From contig JBBCJA010000016.1 of NCBI GenBank assembly GCA_037189585.1, positions 1 through 64,000 on the forward strand: a DNA stretch of 64,000 nt, written 5' to 3'. A model generated the notes under the pieces. The model saw only the letters and a program-made list of their open reading frames with translations, ran no database searches and was not told where the DNA came from. Below are positions 62,694 to 64,000 of this stretch, in pieces (position 1 is the first letter of the stretch; the number at the start of each line of letters is the position of its first letter). The position numbers and the translations under genes are program-made. Source of the stretch: JAEXNA01 sp037189585. Lineage in GTDB: Bacteria; Vulcanimicrobiota; Xenobia; Xenobiales; JADMJV01.

Positions 62694-63799
62694 TATATCA
62701 ATGGGAGTGCTTGCGTGTGAACAACTCCTAACTGAGCAGGAACCACTTTTAAGTCCAAAATTTGCGCCATGACTAGTCTGTGAATGCCCCCACCGCCGAA
62801 GACCGGTCGTCCTTGTCGGTCGATATGAATATAGATTCCACCTGGCTCTACGTCGGCCTTTGAGCATAGGCCTAGCTCGTATCGGGTTAGAAACTTTGCT
62901 CCTGCCTGCAGGTCTTGAAAGACCGAGTCTAGCCTCTCGTAGCGATCCTGAATGTCAATGAGGTTTTGGCAATCGTCCACGATCCCGGTATCCTCGATGA
63001 TGTTGAGAAGATAGGCAAATGCTCCGGTTTCATTCCAGGGAATGTTCTGCTTCCAGCGTGCCTGGCAGAATTGAAATTTGCTATATTGAGACAGAGGAGA
63101 CTGATTGTTGTCCCAATTCCCGCCTCGGACGGAACCACTGGCATATCGTTTGAGTCCATGGCGGACGGTCTCTGAGCTTGGGATGAAGTTCTCGACATCC
63201 GATGGGTGAATCCAGATAATTTGATCTTTTTTTACTACTCGAGCATGCTTGGACAAGCTGCCAAGGATCTTGTATTTGCCGAGGATAAGGGTTTCTCTGA
63301 GCCTATTGAGTTTATGTGCAGCCCTCCTTGTAGCCGACCAAGTTAAGTTTCTGTTTCGAGGGGAATCTGTATTTTGCGTCGCTTGACCTTGAGTTTGAAG
63401 AAGATCCCAGCGCCATTTATCTGAACTAACGGCATGCTTTTCAATGGGAAGTAAGTCTTGGCGAGTATAACCTAGCTTGACTCGCCGGCAATATTCAACC
63501 TCGAGAGGGACCGTCAAGACCCCATGATGTCTTGTGGCGACGATTGAAAAGAGGTCGGTGTCCGAAAGTCCAATAGAAGAGTAAAGGTTTTTTTCAATTT
63601 TGACCTTGAAGGGGAGCCTTTCGATACTCAGTTGTCCCTGGGGCATGGTTGCTGAAGGGTGGAGCGAGACCTGAAAAACCTCTTCTTCCCCAACTCGGTA
63701 AAGCCGAGGAATAGAGTTTCCAACAAAACAGTAGTCATCTCTTTTGAGGCCGCAGCATTCAAAATGAGAGACGATGATATCAATGTCTGGCGTTTCCAA
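62630..63799 (-). CDS. unknown protein with a ParB-like C-terminal motif
   Basis: 389 residues, no signal peptide or membrane helix. The middle (VVKKDQIIWIHPSDVENFI) and the C-terminal part (YERLDSVFQDLQAGAKFLTRYELG; GGIYIHIDRQGRPVFGGGGIHRLVMAQILDLKVVPAQLGVVH) recall ParB-type domains, where G-x-H-R-L-x-x-A is the nucleotide-binding loop. Such proteins appear in O-antigen and EPS regions without known role. TTG start at 63799, 2 bp after the upstream minus-strand gene. The last 21 codons overlap the ABC transporter gene. Confidence 0.55.
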   Translation of the reverse strand: METPDIDIIVSHFECCGLKRDDYCFVGNSIPRLYRVGEEEVFQVSLHPSATMPQGQLSIERLPFKVKIEKNLYSSIGLSDTDLFSIVATRHHGVLTVPLEVEYCRRVKLGYTRQDLLPIEKHAVSSDKWRWDLLQTQGQATQNTDSPRNRNLTWSATRRAAHKLNRLRETLILGKYKILGSLSKHARVVKKDQIIWIHPSDVENFIPSSETVRHGLKRYASGSVRGGNWDNNQSPLSQYSKFQFCQARWKQNIPWNETGAFAYLLNIIEDTGIVDDCQNLIDIQDRYERLDSVFQDLQAGAKFLTRYELGLCSKADVEPGGIYIHIDRQGRPVFGGGGIHRLVMAQILDLKVVPAQLGVVHTQALPLIYQFTSPELDVADAATIARKPE

Positions 63800-63801
63800 C
63801 T

Positions 63802-64000
63802 TTATAACTTAGGGTTTCTAGCGATGAAAACTGGCCCGAGAAGTCCCCCTGTGCCCAGTTCGTTAAGTTTTACGTTGGTGACCTCTAGCTCCACTGTATT
63901 AGTGCCCACCCGAAGTAGCTTCGTTACGTCCGCTTTGACCGCTTGAAAGGGAGTGACCGGTTCGTAGGGCACGGTTTCGATCCCATTGATTCGGATTTTG
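63802..64000 (-). CDS. partial gene, C-terminal 65 residues, beta-sandwich carbohydrate-type domain
   Basis: Runs off the right edge of the window; only the 3' end is visible (stop at 63802-63804). The translation includes IRINGIETVPYEPVTPFQAV, KADVTKLLRVGTNTVELEV and GTGGLLGPVFIARNP. The pattern D-V-T-x-L-L-x-x-G-x-N-x-V-x-L-x-V with a final G-G-L-x-G-P-V is common in jelly-roll sugar-binding domains of glycoside hydrolases of the GH2/GH78 kind. So the protein is probably a large exported or cytosolic carbohydrate-active enzyme. It is followed after 2 bp by the ParB-like gene. Confidence 0.55.
   Translation of the reverse strand, partial: KIRINGIETVPYEPVTPFQAVKADVTKLLRVGTNTVELEVTNVKLNELGTGGLLGPVFIARNPKL

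Overview
The window reads as a chromosomal segment of a diderm-type bacterium that I cannot place confidently. The order ornithine/lysine/arginine decarboxylase - AAA/R3H ATPase - tmk - holB - ricT recalls the Bacillus yaaO-tmk-yaaQ-yaaR-holB-yaaT region. The succinylase DAP pathway, large hybrid kinases, an AAA+/TPR pair and a pseudaminic acid locus suggest instead a deep-branching environmental lineage of the Eremiobacterota/Armatimonadota/Cyanobacteria-relative kind (inference, low confidence). GTG and TTG starts are common and many neighbours overlap by 4 bp (ATGA or GTGA). The sugar region beyond about 55 kb looks more AT-rich than the rest; I did not measure it.

Layout. 1-1.9 kb: an intact IS1634-type insertion sequence. 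2-5.2 kb: a small Cys-rich secreted protein and a P-type Ca2+ ATPase, ending in a duplicated hairpin unit. 5.5-8.7 kb: rimO, then across a tandem repeat a split mnmC (methyltransferase plus FAD oxidoreductase). 8.7-13 kb (minus): an OPA-family transporter, two paralogous secreted proteins and an L,D-transpeptidase, divergent from dapD-dapE. 15-18.6 kb: a VapBC module, a bestrophin, a fatty acid hydroxylase, an alpha/beta hydrolase and an SDR. 18.6-25.3 kb (minus): a three-copy DnaA-box-like cluster, then ricT, holB, tmk, the AAA/R3H ATPase, the decarboxylase and an endonuclease I-like protein. 25.4-29.4 kb: three PilZ-like paralogues with a CAP protein, a nucleotidyltransferase-like protein and a small FliF-like membrane protein. 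29.5-32.6 kb (minus): Uma2, TPR membrane protein, AAA+ ATPase.

32.7-43.4 kb is a signalling operon: two very large hybrid histidine kinases, a related membrane GAF-PAS protein that has lost its kinase core but carries an HPt domain, and a receiver/HD-GYP response regulator. They can be joined into a multistep phosphorelay ending in c-di-GMP breakdown; the PilZ-like proteins 5 kb upstream could be readers of that signal (inference). A MazEF-like module follows.

44-64 kb is a surface-glycan locus. It starts with a twice-frameshifted epimerase and a possible attenuated leader, a regulator-like gene and a glycosyltransferase. A two-gene block (MauE-redoxin and an HprK-like kinase) lies between relics of an IS1634-type and an IS3-type element. 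The full pseudaminic acid pathway follows (pseG, pseI, pseH, pseF, pseC, pseB), then a probable GT-B transferase, a Wzy-like polymerase, another glycosyltransferase, a UDP-ManNAc dehydrogenase and an ABC flippase. Two minus-strand genes of unknown role close the window, the last one truncated by its edge. I saw no tRNA, rRNA or CRISPR array.
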